39,234 nucleotides of DNA from an uncultured Tropicimonas sp. (GCA_947497945.1 CANMIP010000039.1:1-39234), one strand, 5' to 3'. Shown: positions 8,225 through 17,313, numbered from the stretch's first letter. The notes: generated from the sequence alone by a model not told the origin. Made by a program: numbers and translations.

Positions 8225-9762
8225 TGGATGGTTTTCTCGACGCACTTGGCGCACTGCACCTGCTTCGGCCGGTCTGGTTGCTGGCCCTGGTCCCGATCGC
8301 GGGGCTCTGGTGGGTCATCCGCCGGCGCGATCTTTCCACCGGCGAGGCGCCCAGCGGGATCGCGCCGCATCTGGCAAAGGCCCTGACGGTTGGCGATACC
8401 GGCAAGGCGCAGGTCTACGCCATCGACGGGGTCGCGGTGTTCCTGGTGCTGCTGACCCTCGGGGCCTCGGGGCCGACATGGAGCCGGGTGCCCAACCCGC
8501 TCCTGGCCCAGACCGCGCCGATGGTCGTGGCGCTGGAGGTGACCCGATCCATGAAGGCGCCAGACCTGCCGCCCAACCGGCTCGACCGGGCGAAGTTCAA
8601 GATCCTCGACCTTGTGAACCAGCGAGCCGGTGCGCGCACCGCGTTGATCGCCTATTCCGGCTCTGCCCACCGTGTTGCGCCGCTGACGGAAGACCCGAAT
8701 ATCCTGCGCTCGATGCTGGAATCGCTGACGCCCGAGGTGATGCCGGTAGAGGGTGAGAATGCCACCGCCGCCCTGAAGCTTGCGCAGGCAGAGCTGGCGA
8801 AGTCCGAGACGCCGGGGGCGATCCTCTTCGTGCTGGACGATCTGAGCGGTGCCGATGTCGCGGCCTTCGGCGACAGCGGAGCAGACGACGCGTCGGTGAT
8901 CTTCCTCGTGGCAGCCCCCGAGGGCAGCCCGCGCGGCGCGCTGGACCAGCTTGACGCCGAGATCATCCAGCTCTCCGCCGATGATACCGACCTTCAGGCC
9001 ATCGACCGCGCCGCGGCCTCGGCCTATCGCGCGGCGCTTCTTGGCGACGAGCGGCTTGACTGGGACGACCGCGGCTGGGTGCTCGGCTGGCTGGCCATGC
9101 CGCTGCTGCTGCTGTGGTTCCGCCGCGGCTGGACGATGCGGTGGGCCTTGGCGCTGATGCTGGCGGGGACGTTCGGCGCACCGGGATCGGCCCGTGCCGA
9201 CGTGGTCGACTGGTTCTTCACACCCGACCAGCAGGGCATGATGGCCTTCCGCGACAAGGAGTATGGTGCTGCGGCCGAGCTGTTCCAGGATCCGATGTGG
9301 CGCGGACAGGCGTTGTTCAAATCCGGCCAGTACCCTGAGGCCGCCGACCTGTTCTCGCGGATCGACACCGCGGAGGCGGCCTTTGCCGAGGGCATGGCCC
9401 GCACGCGCAACCGTGAATACCGCCCCGCAATCGCGGCTTATGAAAAGGCACTCGAATTGCAGCCGGACTTCCCAGATGCCGAGTGGAACCTCGCCGTGAC
9501 CAAGGCGATCCTCGACTACGTGGAGGACGCACGCGAGGCGGGCGACACCGGCGAAGAGGGCGGCATCGGCGCCGATGACGTGGTCTTCGACAATGAAGCC
9601 AACAAGGGCGCCGAGACAGAGACCGACTTCTCTGAAGAAGAGCAGGCGGCCGGAGAAGGCTTGCAGACGACAGAGCAATGGATGCGCTCTGTCGATACCG
9701 ATATGGGAGATTTCCTGCGCACACGCTTCCTGCAGGAAAATGCAACGGGTGGCAGCGAATGA
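8224..9762 (+). CDS. VWA/TPR fusion protein, BatB-BatC-like
   Basis: A 512-residue protein joining a BatB-like VWA membrane domain to a BatC-like tetratricopeptide (TPR) part. Membrane helices lie near 18-33, 63-82 and 285-320. The TPR segment (about 380-420, REYRPAIAAYEKALELQP) is followed by an acidic low-complexity linker and a C-terminal TTEQWMRS element typical of BatC. The metal site of the VWA domain is altered: the DxSxS motif reads Glu105-Val-Thr107-Arg-Ser109 and the later LSDG is LDDLSG, so metal binding may be weak or lost. The gene begins in a TGATG overlap with the upstream VWA gene. Confidence 0.9.
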   Translation: MDGFLDALGALHLLRPVWLLALVPIAGLWWVIRRRDLSTGEAPSGIAPHLAKALTVGDTGKAQVYAIDGVAVFLVLLTLGASGPTWSRVPNPLLAQTAPMVVALEVTRSMKAPDLPPNRLDRAKFKILDLVNQRAGARTALIAYSGSAHRVAPLTEDPNILRSMLESLTPEVMPVEGENATAALKLAQAELAKSETPGAILFVLDDLSGADVAAFGDSGADDASVIFLVAAPEGSPRGALDQLDAEIIQLSADDTDLQAIDRAAASAYRAALLGDERLDWDDRGWVLGWLAMPLLLLWFRRGWTMRWALALMLAGTFGAPGSARADVVDWFFTPDQQGMMAFRDKEYGAAAELFQDPMWRGQALFKSGQYPEAADLFSRIDTAEAAFAEGMARTRNREYRPAIAAYEKALELQPDFPDAEWNLAVTKAILDYVEDAREAGDTGEEGGIGADDVVFDNEANKGAETETDFSEEEQAAGEGLQTTEQWMRSVDTDMGDFLRTRFLQENATGGSE

Positions 9763-11036
9763 CCCTGCTTCGCATCGCATTGACGCGGCTCGCCCTGCTC
9801 GTGGCCTTGGCTTTCGCCAGCCCCGCCCTGGCGCAAGACGCGCCGTCGCCTGCCGTTCAGCCCCGCGTCACCGCCGAGCTGACCCCGGAGACCGCCGTGG
9901 TGGGACAACCGCTGGTCCTCAGGATCAAGGTGCTGGTCCCGACCTGGCTGCCGAAGCCGCCGGTCTTCCCCTCGTTGGATGCGCCCAACGTGATCGTGCG
10001 CCTGCCCGAACGCGCCTCCGGCCCGGTCAGCGAGCGGGTGGATGGTGAGACCTGGTCCGGCGTCAGCCGCGCCTATCGTATCTATCCCATGTTGCCCGGC
10101 GACGTGACCATGCCCGCGCAGGAGATCACGATCACCTATGCCGATCCGGACACTGTGCAGCCCGTCACCTACACGGCCCAGCTTGACCCGATACGCTTTA
10201 CCGCAACGGTTCCATCCGGCGCCGAAGGGCTCGACCCGCTGGTGATCGCCGAGAAGGTCATGCTGGAACAGGAGATCGACGCGCCGGACGGCGTCATGGC
10301 GCAGGGCGATGCCGCCTCCCGCAAGGTGACCGCGACAATCACCGGAACCTCTCCGCTGTTCCTGCCCGAGTTGATCTCGGCCATCGATGGCGAGGCGGCC
10401 CGCGCTTATCCAAGCGACCCGGCGACCCAGGAAAGCGAAGACCGCGGGACGCTTTCGGGCAGCCGGACGGAAAGCGTGAGCTACGTCGCGCAATACGGCG
10501 GATCCGTGGACTTGCCTGCAATCACGCTCGACTGGTTCAATATCAGCTCCGGACAGGTCGAGACCGCGCAGCTGGAAGGCATCACGCTGACCGTGGACGC
10601 GCCAGCCCCTGCCAAGGAGCCCGCCATCACACCCCGGCAGGTCGCGGTGCTGATCGGGGCGCTGATCCTTGTGTGGCTTGCGGTGTGGGGCTTCAGGAAA
10701 TACCTACTGCCGCCCCTGAAGCGGCTCGTGGTCCAGCGAAAGGCTTCCTGGGAGGGCAGTGAACCATTTGCGGCCTGGCGGGTCCGGCGCGCGATCGGAA
10801 ATCACGACCTTGCTGCGACGCATTCGGCATTGCAGGTCTGGTCGGATCGTTGCCCGGGCACCGCCGCGCCGGAACTGGACGCGGCACTGGCGGGGATCGG
10901 TGCCGAGAGCTATCGCGGGGCAGGGGGGCAGGGCGGAACCTGGGCCGTGGTTTCGGCAGTCTTCCAGGCCGAACGCGACCGGAGGCTGGCTGCGATCAGG
11001 TCCTCGGGATCGGCCTTGCCCCCCCTCAATCCGTGA
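9759..11036 (+). CDS. BatD-like oxygen-tolerance family protein
   Basis: A 425-residue exported protein that closes the MoxR-Bat operon. The ATG at 9759 overlaps the previous stop (ATGA) and begins a clear signal peptide ending Ala-Leu-Ala-Gln. The body is beta-rich, as in BatD proteins (PGDVTMPAQEITITY resembles the family signature), and one membrane helix follows at about 290-310 (VLIGALILVWLAVWGF) before a basic cytosolic tail. BatD is periplasmic and anchored next to BatA/BatB; its precise task is not settled. A longer upstream reading exists in frame but would begin inside the preceding gene. Confidence 0.88.
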   Translation: MTLLRIALTRLALLVALAFASPALAQDAPSPAVQPRVTAELTPETAVVGQPLVLRIKVLVPTWLPKPPVFPSLDAPNVIVRLPERASGPVSERVDGETWSGVSRAYRIYPMLPGDVTMPAQEITITYADPDTVQPVTYTAQLDPIRFTATVPSGAEGLDPLVIAEKVMLEQEIDAPDGVMAQGDAASRKVTATITGTSPLFLPELISAIDGEAARAYPSDPATQESEDRGTLSGSRTESVSYVAQYGGSVDLPAITLDWFNISSGQVETAQLEGITLTVDAPAPAKEPAITPRQVAVLIGALILVWLAVWGFRKYLLPPLKRLVVQRKASWEGSEPFAAWRVRRAIGNHDLAATHSALQVWSDRCPGTAAPELDAALAGIGAESYRGAGGQGGTWAVVSAVFQAERDRRLAAIRSSGSALPPLNP

Positions 11037-11075
11037 TGTGACCAGGGGACCGCCCGGAACGGCAGGAGATGCGAC

Positions 11076-12302
11076 ATGGAAAAGATCGAGCTTCCCGAAC
11101 GCGCGGGCTGGCGCGACAAGGCGGAGGAACTGGGCTTCACCTTTGCCGACATGCATGGAGAGCCCTACTGGGAGGAAACCAGCGCCTATCAGTTCTCCCT
11201 GCGCCAGATCGAGGACGATATCGAAGACCCCTCGACGGAGCTGCATGCCATGTGCCGGGATGCCGTCTCGCAGATCCTGTCCAGCGAAGACCTGATGACG
11301 AAGCTGTGCATCCCGGAGCCCTATTGGCATCTGGTGGCCGAGAGCTGGGAAAGGCAGGAGCCGGAGATCTACGGCCGGTTCGACCTCGCCTATGATGGCA
11401 CCGGCCCGGCGAAGCTGTTGGAATACAACGCTGATACGCCGACCTCGCTCTATGAATCCGCCTCCTTCCAGTGGCTCTGGCTGGAACAGCAGGTCGAGGC
11501 GGGCGTACTTCGGGAGGGCGATGACCAGTTCAACGGTATCCACGAAGCCCTCGTGGAACGGTTCCAGGCCCTCTTTGCCAAGGGGACAGACCTGCATTTC
11601 ACGGCCGTCGCGAACACGCCGGAGGATTACGCGACGGTCGAATGCATGGGCTGGGCGGCGCGGGAGGCGGGGATGGGGGCCCATTACACGGACCTGGAGA
11701 AGATCGGGCTCAGCGAGGACGGGCAGTTCATCGACAGTGAAGACAGGGTGATCGGCACCTTGTTCAAGCTCTACCCCTGGGAGGATCTTCTGCGGGACGA
11801 ATATGCGGCGCTGCTGGCCGATGCCGGGTGTCTGATACTGGAGCCGCCCTGGAAGGCGGTACTGTCCAACAAGGGGCTGCTGCCGGTTCTGTGGGAGATG
11901 TTCGAGGGGCACCCGAACCTGCTTCCGACCTTTTTCGAGGCGGATATCGGAGCCGCCCTGAACGGCGATGGCAGCGCGACGAAGGAGGTGGCGCAGCTTT
12001 TCGCCCGGTCTGCCAACCACCTTGCCACGGGTCATGTCCGCAAGCCGATCTTCTCTCGCGAGGGGGCGTCGATGACGATTGTTGAAGGGGGCGTGACGAT
12101 CGAGCAATCCAACAACCCGGCCTATGCGGATCACCCCAAGGTCATCCAGGCCTATCATCCGCTGCCGGTCTTCGATGGGTTCCGACCGGTGGTGGGGGCA
12201 TGGATCGTGGGCGAGACCTGCGTCGGCATGGGCATGCGCGAGGACCGCTCCCGCATCACCCAGGATCTGTCACGGTTCAAACCGCATTTTATCCGGGACT
12301 GA
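11076..12302 (+). CDS. Glutathionylspermidine synthase-like ATP-grasp protein (YgiC/YjfC type)
   Basis: A 408-residue ATP-grasp ligase of the glutathionylspermidine synthase C-terminal domain family, of the stand-alone YgiC/YjfC size. Typical stretches are GEPYWEETSAYQF near 25, the acidic LLEYNADTPTSLYESA near 113 and ILEPPWKAVLSNKG near 255. Enzymes of this kind join a carboxylate to an amine at the cost of ATP; the substrate of the YgiC group is not established, and an amidase half is absent. GGCAGGAG lies just ahead of the start. The next gene, 19 bases downstream, encodes a YgiB-like lipoprotein, the same pairing as ygiB-ygiC in Escherichia coli but in reverse order. Confidence 0.88.
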   Translation: MEKIELPERAGWRDKAEELGFTFADMHGEPYWEETSAYQFSLRQIEDDIEDPSTELHAMCRDAVSQILSSEDLMTKLCIPEPYWHLVAESWERQEPEIYGRFDLAYDGTGPAKLLEYNADTPTSLYESASFQWLWLEQQVEAGVLREGDDQFNGIHEALVERFQALFAKGTDLHFTAVANTPEDYATVECMGWAAREAGMGAHYTDLEKIGLSEDGQFIDSEDRVIGTLFKLYPWEDLLRDEYAALLADAGCLILEPPWKAVLSNKGLLPVLWEMFEGHPNLLPTFFEADIGAALNGDGSATKEVAQLFARSANHLATGHVRKPIFSREGASMTIVEGGVTIEQSNNPAYADHPKVIQAYHPLPVFDGFRPVVGAWIVGETCVGMGMREDRSRITQDLSRFKPHFIRD

Positions 12303-12321
12303 AGAAGCTTAGGATCACCCC

Positions 12322-12906
12322 ATGACCAAACGTTCGAAAACCGTTGCACTCTGTATCCTCGGCGCGGCCGCCTTCACCCTTTCGGGCTGCCGGGAGGAGC
12401 AGGTGGACGCCCAGGCCTTTCCCGACCTGCAAAGCTGCAAGGAGGCTGCCGCAACGGGCGATGGGCTCCTGACTGCCGCCGATTGCGAAACCGCCATCGC
12501 CGAGGCAGAGCAACTGCATGTCGAAACCGCCCCGCGCTATGACAGCCTTGAGGTCTGCGAAGCCCAGCATGGCGAAGGTGCCTGCGGGTCGGAGGAACAG
12601 GTCGCCAGCGGCGGCTCGGGCAGCATCTTCATGCCGCTGCTCACCGGCTACCTGATCGGCAACATGCTGAGCGGGCGCAGCGGCTACGCGCGTTCCCAGC
12701 CGATGTATCGCAACGCCGACGGCAAGTTCACCAACGCGGCGGGTTCAAACGTCTACTCGGGAAATTCGGGCAAAGCAAAACTCGCTGCCAACCAGTTCAC
12801 GAAGGCCCCCACCACTGTTGGAAAACCGCCCATGACCAAGGCAACGGCTGCCTCCCGCGGGGGCTTTGGCAAGACCGGCGGCGCCCGCGCGGGATATGGC
12901 AGTTAG
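12322..12906 (+). CDS. DUF1190 (YgiB-like) lipoprotein
   Basis: A 194-residue lipoprotein. The signal peptide ends in a lipobox Leu-Ser-Gly-Cys23. A DUF1190 core follows, with paired cysteines (SCKEA, DCETA, VCEAQ, GACG) and a Tyr-Asp-Ser-Leu-Glu segment typical of YgiB. The C-terminal half is rich in Gly, Ser, Ala and Asn and probably disordered. Role unknown; the conserved link with the YgiC-type ligase suggests a shared envelope or small-molecule function. The gene converges with the minus-strand gene that ends 13 bases further on. Confidence 0.85.
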   Translation: MTKRSKTVALCILGAAAFTLSGCREEQVDAQAFPDLQSCKEAAATGDGLLTAADCETAIAEAEQLHVETAPRYDSLEVCEAQHGEGACGSEEQVASGGSGSIFMPLLTGYLIGNMLSGRSGYARSQPMYRNADGKFTNAAGSNVYSGNSGKAKLAANQFTKAPTTVGKPPMTKATAASRGGFGKTGGARAGYGS

Positions 12907-12919
12907 GGGTATCTTCGGG

Positions 12920-13366
12920 TTACTTGATCTGGGAAATGACTCGCTTTCCTGTTGTCTTGCACGAACCGCTCAACCGATTGTCGTGTGCGTAGAGGCAAGC
13001 CAGAACCCTTTCGTCCGCTGTGCTGACACCAGGACAAAGGCGGGCGGCGTCTGACGTACAAGCCGCACGCAGTTCGGTTTCATAGGGTGTTCCCTTGAGA
13101 TTGGTCACCTCTGCGGGCACGAGGCGGGCAACGGATCGGGAACTGCTCAGCGCCTTGATGTCACTTGCGCAGGCGCCTGAGAGGGAACCCGAATGGGCGA
13201 ACAGACAGGCCGCAATGCGCCCTTTTCCGTTCCGAACATCGTTGCAGTGTTTCCCTATTTCCGACTTGCAGGTTTTCATGATGTCCGCCGTCGCGATTGT
13301 AGGCAGCGCAGCGAACAGAGCTGTGGCAAGAATGGCATGTAGGGGTCGAAGACCTCGAAGGCTCAT
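12920..13366 (-). CDS. Secreted cysteine-rich repeat (GLG1-type) protein
   Basis: A 148-residue exported protein. The ATG is preceded by AAAGGA at 8 bases. After a signal peptide ending Ile-Ala-Thr-Ala-Asp (about residue 28) there are two cysteine-rich repeats of the GLG1 type: CKSEIGKHC..CLFAHSGSLSGAC and CTSDAARLCPG..CLYAHDNRLSGSC. Each repeat has four cysteines, which should form disulfides in the periplasm. Bacterial members have no established role. The gene lies downstream of the AraC-type regulator on the same strand with a 137-base gap, so it could be read through from it. Confidence 0.8.
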   Translation of the reverse strand: MSLRGLRPLHAILATALFAALPTIATADIMKTCKSEIGKHCNDVRNGKGRIAACLFAHSGSLSGACASDIKALSSSRSVARLVPAEVTNLKGTPYETELRAACTSDAARLCPGVSTADERVLACLYAHDNRLSGSCKTTGKRVISQIK

Positions 13367-13503
13367 GGGGGATTTCCTTTTGGGGAAGCTGGATACACGC
13401 GGTCAAGGCCTCGTTTCGTAGCAACCTTTCACGCGGCACGCTTTCTGGCAAGCGGCTTAGCTGACCTTTTTCAGCGACACGGCCAAGCTCACGACATGTC
13501 GGG

Positions 13504-14559
13504 CTAAGTATTCTTGTGCGCCTGAGAAAGGAATTCCGACGGCGGGCATCCCTGCCATTTAGAGAAGGCTTCCGAAAACGTCTGCCGTTGGGAAAAGCCA
13601 ACCAGAGCGGCTGTCTCGGCGATGGATCGACCGGCAAGGAGCTCTCGTTTTGCCGCCTTGTGCCGGGCCTGTTCGCGAAGTTTCGCGAAGCTCGTCCCTT
13701 CCTGTTTCAACGCGGCCTGCAACGTCCTGGTCGGCATATCGAGGATGGCCGCCGCCGTGTTCAGGGGCAAAGCCGTATGGTAGCCGTCGATCGACGTGGA
13801 TTGGAGAATGCCGACCAGCTTTGAGACCGGGGTATCGTCAAGGTTGCTCATGCCAATGCGCGCCATTGTCTGGCGGGCGACGTCTGCAATGCCGACGTTG
13901 ATCTGTTTCATCGGGCTCTTGAGGAGGAAGGCATCGAATTCCAGCATGCCGGTATCTCCGTCCAGAACATCCCGGACTTCGGGAAGCAGGCGGCGATGCG
14001 AGGGCAGGACGCCCGGATAGCGAACCGTCAGCTCTGCCTGCGAATACCATGCTGCTTCACGGATCACATTGATGAAGAGCCCGATTGTGAACTGGGTATC
14101 GAGGTCTGCTTCGGCGCCGCGCCCGTAGGGATGTTCGTAGACCAGACGACACCGATTGTACCTGACATTCACCGAAAAGGACGACGATGACTGGAAATAT
14201 CTCAATCCGGCTTGCACGCCCTTGATGGCGTCCCAGAGTGTCTCCGCGTGCACGATGGGGGCCACGAATATCCCAAGGCTCTTGAGATCCTGTTTCAGCC
14301 CGATCCGCAGGGCTGAACCGGGATGGTCGAACAGGGAGTCGATCTGCGCAAACTGGTCCAGGTAGTCGTCGCTGTCGATGAGCTCCTCCGGACCCCGAAT
14401 CCGACTTTGGATCTCGCGGCAATCGTCGCCGAGGAATGACGCCGCCTGCTCGGATCTGAGAACATCGATCGACCCGTGCAAGGCCGCCGCGCGGATGTAG
14501 TGCCGATCATCGACATCTTTCCGGAGCGTTTTTTTCGACGCTTGCGCGTTTTCCGACAT
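13504..14559 (-). CDS. AraC-family transcriptional regulator
   Basis: A 351-residue regulator with an N-terminal arabinose-binding-like sensor domain (about residues 20-200, the 'Arabinose_bd' type rather than a cupin) and a C-terminal AraC double helix-turn-helix (about 250-345; ILDMPTRTLQAALKQEG and SIAETAALVGFSQRQTFSEAFSKWQGCPPSEF). The ATG at 14559 has AAGGAGC at 8 bases; an in-frame start 159 bases upstream would run across the sulfatase promoter. It is divergent from the arylsulfatase gene, with 97 bases between starts. Motif copy 2 overlaps its first six codons, so autoregulation and control of the sulfatase operon are plausible. The inducer is unknown. Confidence 0.92.
   Translation of the reverse strand: MSENAQASKKTLRKDVDDRHYIRAAALHGSIDVLRSEQAASFLGDDCREIQSRIRGPEELIDSDDYLDQFAQIDSLFDHPGSALRIGLKQDLKSLGIFVAPIVHAETLWDAIKGVQAGLRYFQSSSSFSVNVRYNRCRLVYEHPYGRGAEADLDTQFTIGLFINVIREAAWYSQAELTVRYPGVLPSHRRLLPEVRDVLDGDTGMLEFDAFLLKSPMKQINVGIADVARQTMARIGMSNLDDTPVSKLVGILQSTSIDGYHTALPLNTAAAILDMPTRTLQAALKQEGTSFAKLREQARHKAAKRELLAGRSIAETAALVGFSQRQTFSEAFSKWQGCPPSEFLSQAHKNT
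14529..14558 (+). promoter_or_regulatory. Repeated upstream motif, copy 2 (candidate regulator site)
   Basis: A T-run at 14529-14535 is followed by the core TTGCGCGTTTTCCGACA at 14542-14558. It matches copy 3 (29459-29488) at 26 of 30 positions. On the minus strand it covers the first codons of the AraC-type regulator; on the plus strand it ends 98 bases before the arylsulfatase start. Copy 1 stands at the same distance from its downstream gene. Part of the match could come from coding constraint here, but the other two copies are noncoding. Confidence 0.55.
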
Positions 14560-14656
14560 TTTTCGCTCCTTCAAGCAATATCCTCTGCCGAATGAAAACG
14601 ATTTGCAGCATCCCCTGCGTTCAAAAAGAGGGTTGCTCCAACAGAGGAGAATTCCA

Positions 14657-16234
14657 ATGAGCCTTCCAAACAAGCGGCCTTTCCGTTGGACGGGTATAGC
14701 CTTGGCCTTGAGCACCATTGTGGTACCAGCTTTTGCCTTTGGTCAAGACAAGCCCAATGTTCTGGTGATCTGGGGCGATGATATCGGTATCACCAACATC
14801 TCAGCCTATTCGCGTGGTTTGATGGGCTACAAGACGCCGAATATCGACCGCATCGCCAATGAGGGGATGATGTTCACCGATTCCTACGGCGAGCAGTCCT
14901 GCACCGCCGGGCGTTCTTCCTACGTGACGGGCCAATCGGTCTACCGAACCGGTCTGTCCAAGGTCGGATTGCCGGGGGCGGATCTTGGTTTGCAGGAAGA
15001 AGACCCGACCATCGCCGGGTTGTTGAAGGCCGAGGGCTACGTAACGGGTCAATTCGGCAAGAACCACCTGGGAGACCAGGACAAGCACCTGCCCACCAAT
15101 CACGGCTTCGACGAGTTCTTTGGTAATCTCTACCATCTCAACGCCGAGGAAGAGCCGGAGAACCGGGATTATCCGGGCGAAGCCATCGTGGCCAATGGCG
15201 AGACCTTCCGCGAAGCCTTCGGGCCGCGCGGGGTGATCAAGTCGAGCGCAGACGGTGCGATTGAAGACACCGGTCCGTTGACCAAGAAGCGGATGGAAAC
15301 CGTCGATGATGAAACCATCGCCGCCGCGGTCGACTTCATCAAGCGCTCGCATGAGCAGGAAAAGCCGTTTTATGTCTGGTGGAACGGCACGCGGATGCAT
15401 TTCCGTACTCACGTCAAGGATGACCATCTGGGGATTTCCGGACAGGACGAGTATGGCGACGGCATGATCGAGCATGACATGCATGTCGGCCAGCTGCTGG
15501 ACCTGCTGGACGAGCTTGGCATCGCCGACAACACCATCGTGCATTACTCAACCGATAACGGCCCGCACAAGAACACCTGGCCCGATGCAGGCTCCAACCC
15601 GTTCTACAGCGAGAAGAACACCAACTGGGAAGGCGGCTGGCGTATTCCGTCGCTGGTGCGTTGGCCGGGCAAGATCGAGGCCGACAGCGTGACCAACGAG
15701 ATCATGCACCAGATGGACTGGCTGCCGACGATCCTCGCAGCCGCCGGGAACACCACCGTCAAGGAAGACCTCAAGGCGGGTGGCGTGCAGGCCATTGGTC
15801 GGGAGTACAAGGTTCACCTCGATGGGTACAACTTCCTGCCCGTCCTGACCGGCGAAACCGAAGAAGGCCCGCGCGACGAGATCTTCTACTTCTCCGACAC
15901 GGGCGAGTTGACGGCGCTGCGCTACCAGGACTGGAAGTTCATCTTCATGGAGCAGAAGGCGGTCGGCACCCTGCGCGCCTGGATCGAGCCCTGGACGCCG
16001 CTGCGCGTGCCGCTGATCACCAACCTGCGTCGTGACCCGTTCGAACAGGCGCACCTGACCTCGAACACCTATTACGACTGGATGATCGACCGGATCTTCT
16101 TCCTCGTCCCGGCGCAGAAATATGTGGCCCAGTTCCTGTCCACGTTCCAGGAATTCCCGCCGCGTCAGAAGCCGGCAAGTTTTTCCATCGATCAAGTGAT
16201 GGAAATGATGACGGCCAACAACAACAGCAAGTGA
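14657..16234 (+). CDS. Periplasmic arylsulfatase (CTAGR type)
   Basis: A 525-residue sulfatase that should hydrolyse sulfate esters in the periplasm. The ATG follows AGAGGAG at 14643-14649 and opens a signal peptide ending Ala-Phe-Gly-Gln. Metal-binding Asp residues appear in VIWGDDIG, and the catalytic motif is Cys82-Thr-Ala-Gly-Arg86, whose cysteine must become formylglycine. FGKNHLGD, a further metal site in STDNGPHK, and EGGWRIPSLVRWPG follow as in the family. The motif has Ala rather than Pro at the third position; no maturation enzyme is encoded in the window. The gene leads the locus divergent from the AraC-type regulator. The natural substrate cannot be read from the sequence. A paralog lies at 34156-35727. 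Confidence 0.93.
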   Translation: MSLPNKRPFRWTGIALALSTIVVPAFAFGQDKPNVLVIWGDDIGITNISAYSRGLMGYKTPNIDRIANEGMMFTDSYGEQSCTAGRSSYVTGQSVYRTGLSKVGLPGADLGLQEEDPTIAGLLKAEGYVTGQFGKNHLGDQDKHLPTNHGFDEFFGNLYHLNAEEEPENRDYPGEAIVANGETFREAFGPRGVIKSSADGAIEDTGPLTKKRMETVDDETIAAAVDFIKRSHEQEKPFYVWWNGTRMHFRTHVKDDHLGISGQDEYGDGMIEHDMHVGQLLDLLDELGIADNTIVHYSTDNGPHKNTWPDAGSNPFYSEKNTNWEGGWRIPSLVRWPGKIEADSVTNEIMHQMDWLPTILAAAGNTTVKEDLKAGGVQAIGREYKVHLDGYNFLPVLTGETEEGPRDEIFYFSDTGELTALRYQDWKFIFMEQKAVGTLRAWIEPWTPLRVPLITNLRRDPFEQAHLTSNTYYDWMIDRIFFLVPAQKYVAQFLSTFQEFPPRQKPASFSIDQVMEMMTANNNSK

Positions 16235-16240
16235 TCACCG

Positions 16241-16274
16241 TCCGGGCGGCGGAGCAGGTCTCTCGCCGCCCGGA
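16241..16274 (+). other. Intercistronic hairpin after the arylsulfatase
   Basis: A perfect 11-base inverted repeat, TCCGGGCGGCG (16241-16251) with its complement at 16264-16274, and a 12-base loop. It starts six bases after the sulfatase stop. No run of T follows, so it is more likely an RNA-stability or partial-attenuation hairpin than a complete intrinsic terminator. It could lower expression of the downstream genes relative to the sulfatase. Confidence 0.55.
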
Positions 16275-16355
16275 TTGGTCACGGTCCTGATCAAGTCGCG
16301 CCACGGGTTCGATTCCGGGCGCCCTGTTTTCCTTAATTTTTTGGAGGTTACTCCC

Positions 16356-16757
16356 ATGAGACATCTTACCTTGGCCGCGATGCTGATGGTGGGCGCGGCG
16401 TTCGTTCAACCTTTCGCCGCCGACGCCCAGAACAAAGCCGGTGGCATCATCGTCGAATACAATGACATCGACATTGCCCTGGTGGCGGATGGCTGGAGCG
16501 TCGTCGAGCTGCTGCGCGGCAACGTCTACAACGATCTGGGAGAGTTCGTCGGATATGTCCACGACGCGATCGTGACGCCCGACGGAGAAACCACGTTCAT
16601 CATCGTCAATGTCGCAGGCTTTCTGAACATCGGCGAGAAACTGGTCGCCCTTCCCAGCATGGCCTTTGACGTCCAGGCAGATGGTGACCTGCTGCTCGCC
16701 AATGCCACGAAGGACGGGCTGAAGGCGCTCCCCCAATTCATCTACGCGAAAAACTGA
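16356..16757 (+). CDS. Exported PRC-barrel domain protein
   Basis: A 133-residue protein with a signal peptide ending Ala-Asp-Ala-Gln and a PRC-barrel-like beta fold (VYNDLGEFVGYVHDAIVTPDG, then VNVAGFLNIGEKLVALP). The ATG at 16356 is supported by TTGGAGG at 16341-16347; the same frame stays open for 27 codons upstream but without a ribosome site. Exported PRC-barrel proteins are common in alphaproteobacteria and their roles are unclear. It sits between the sulfatase and a DUF1269 gene, 32 bases from the latter. Confidence 0.8.
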   Translation: MRHLTLAAMLMVGAAFVQPFAADAQNKAGGIIVEYNDIDIALVADGWSVVELLRGNVYNDLGEFVGYVHDAIVTPDGETTFIIVNVAGFLNIGEKLVALPSMAFDVQADGDLLLANATKDGLKALPQFIYAKN

Positions 16758-16789
16758 ACTCCGACTCGAAATACTGAAGGAAGCTGAAA

Positions 16790-17296
16790 ATGGATCTTGT
16801 TGCGATTCTCATGGATGACATCGAGACCGCGCGCAACGCGCGGATCGAATGCGGAAAGATGGCCAGTGAGCACATGCTCACGCTGGAAGACGCCGTTGTC
16901 GTCTACAAGGAGAACGGCGATGTAAAGCTGGATCAGGCGGTCAACCTGACAGCGGCCGGCGCCATGGGCGGTGCCTGGTGGGGCGTGCTTATTGGGGCGC
17001 TGGCAGGCATCGCGACCGGTGGGGCCGGCCTTGCGCTTGCCGGAATGGCGGGCGGGGCGGCCGGTGGCGCGCTTAGCGGTTGGATGTCCGACGCCGGTAT
17101 CTCGGATGACATGATGAAGAAGACCGCAGACGCGCTCGAGCAAGACAAGGCGATCCTGTTTATCGCAGGCCGCACCGGTGCACCGGACAAGGTTCTGGAG
17201 CGTCTCAAGCCGTTTGGCGGTTCCGTCGTCACATCAAACCTGACGGAGGATGCCGACAAGAAAATCAACGCCATCCTGACAGGCGAAACGGCCTGA
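16790..17296 (+). CDS. DUF1269 glycine-rich membrane protein
   Basis: A 168-residue DUF1269 protein. An alpha/beta ferredoxin-like edge (MDLVAILMDDIETARNA) is followed by a glycine- and alanine-rich hydrophobic core at about 55-103, long enough for a helical hairpin in the membrane, then a soluble part ending VVTSNLTEDADKKINAIL. The AAGGAAG ribosome site lies just ahead of the ATG. It is the full-length relative of the miniprotein at 212-385. DUF1269 proteins have no demonstrated function; clustering with envelope hydrolases suggests a membrane role. Confidence 0.85.
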   Translation: MDLVAILMDDIETARNARIECGKMASEHMLTLEDAVVVYKENGDVKLDQAVNLTAAGAMGGAWWGVLIGALAGIATGGAGLALAGMAGGAAGGALSGWMSDAGISDDMMKKTADALEQDKAILFIAGRTGAPDKVLERLKPFGGSVVTSNLTEDADKKINAILTGETA

Positions 17297-17313
17297 CACG
17301 CGGTCGCCATTTC

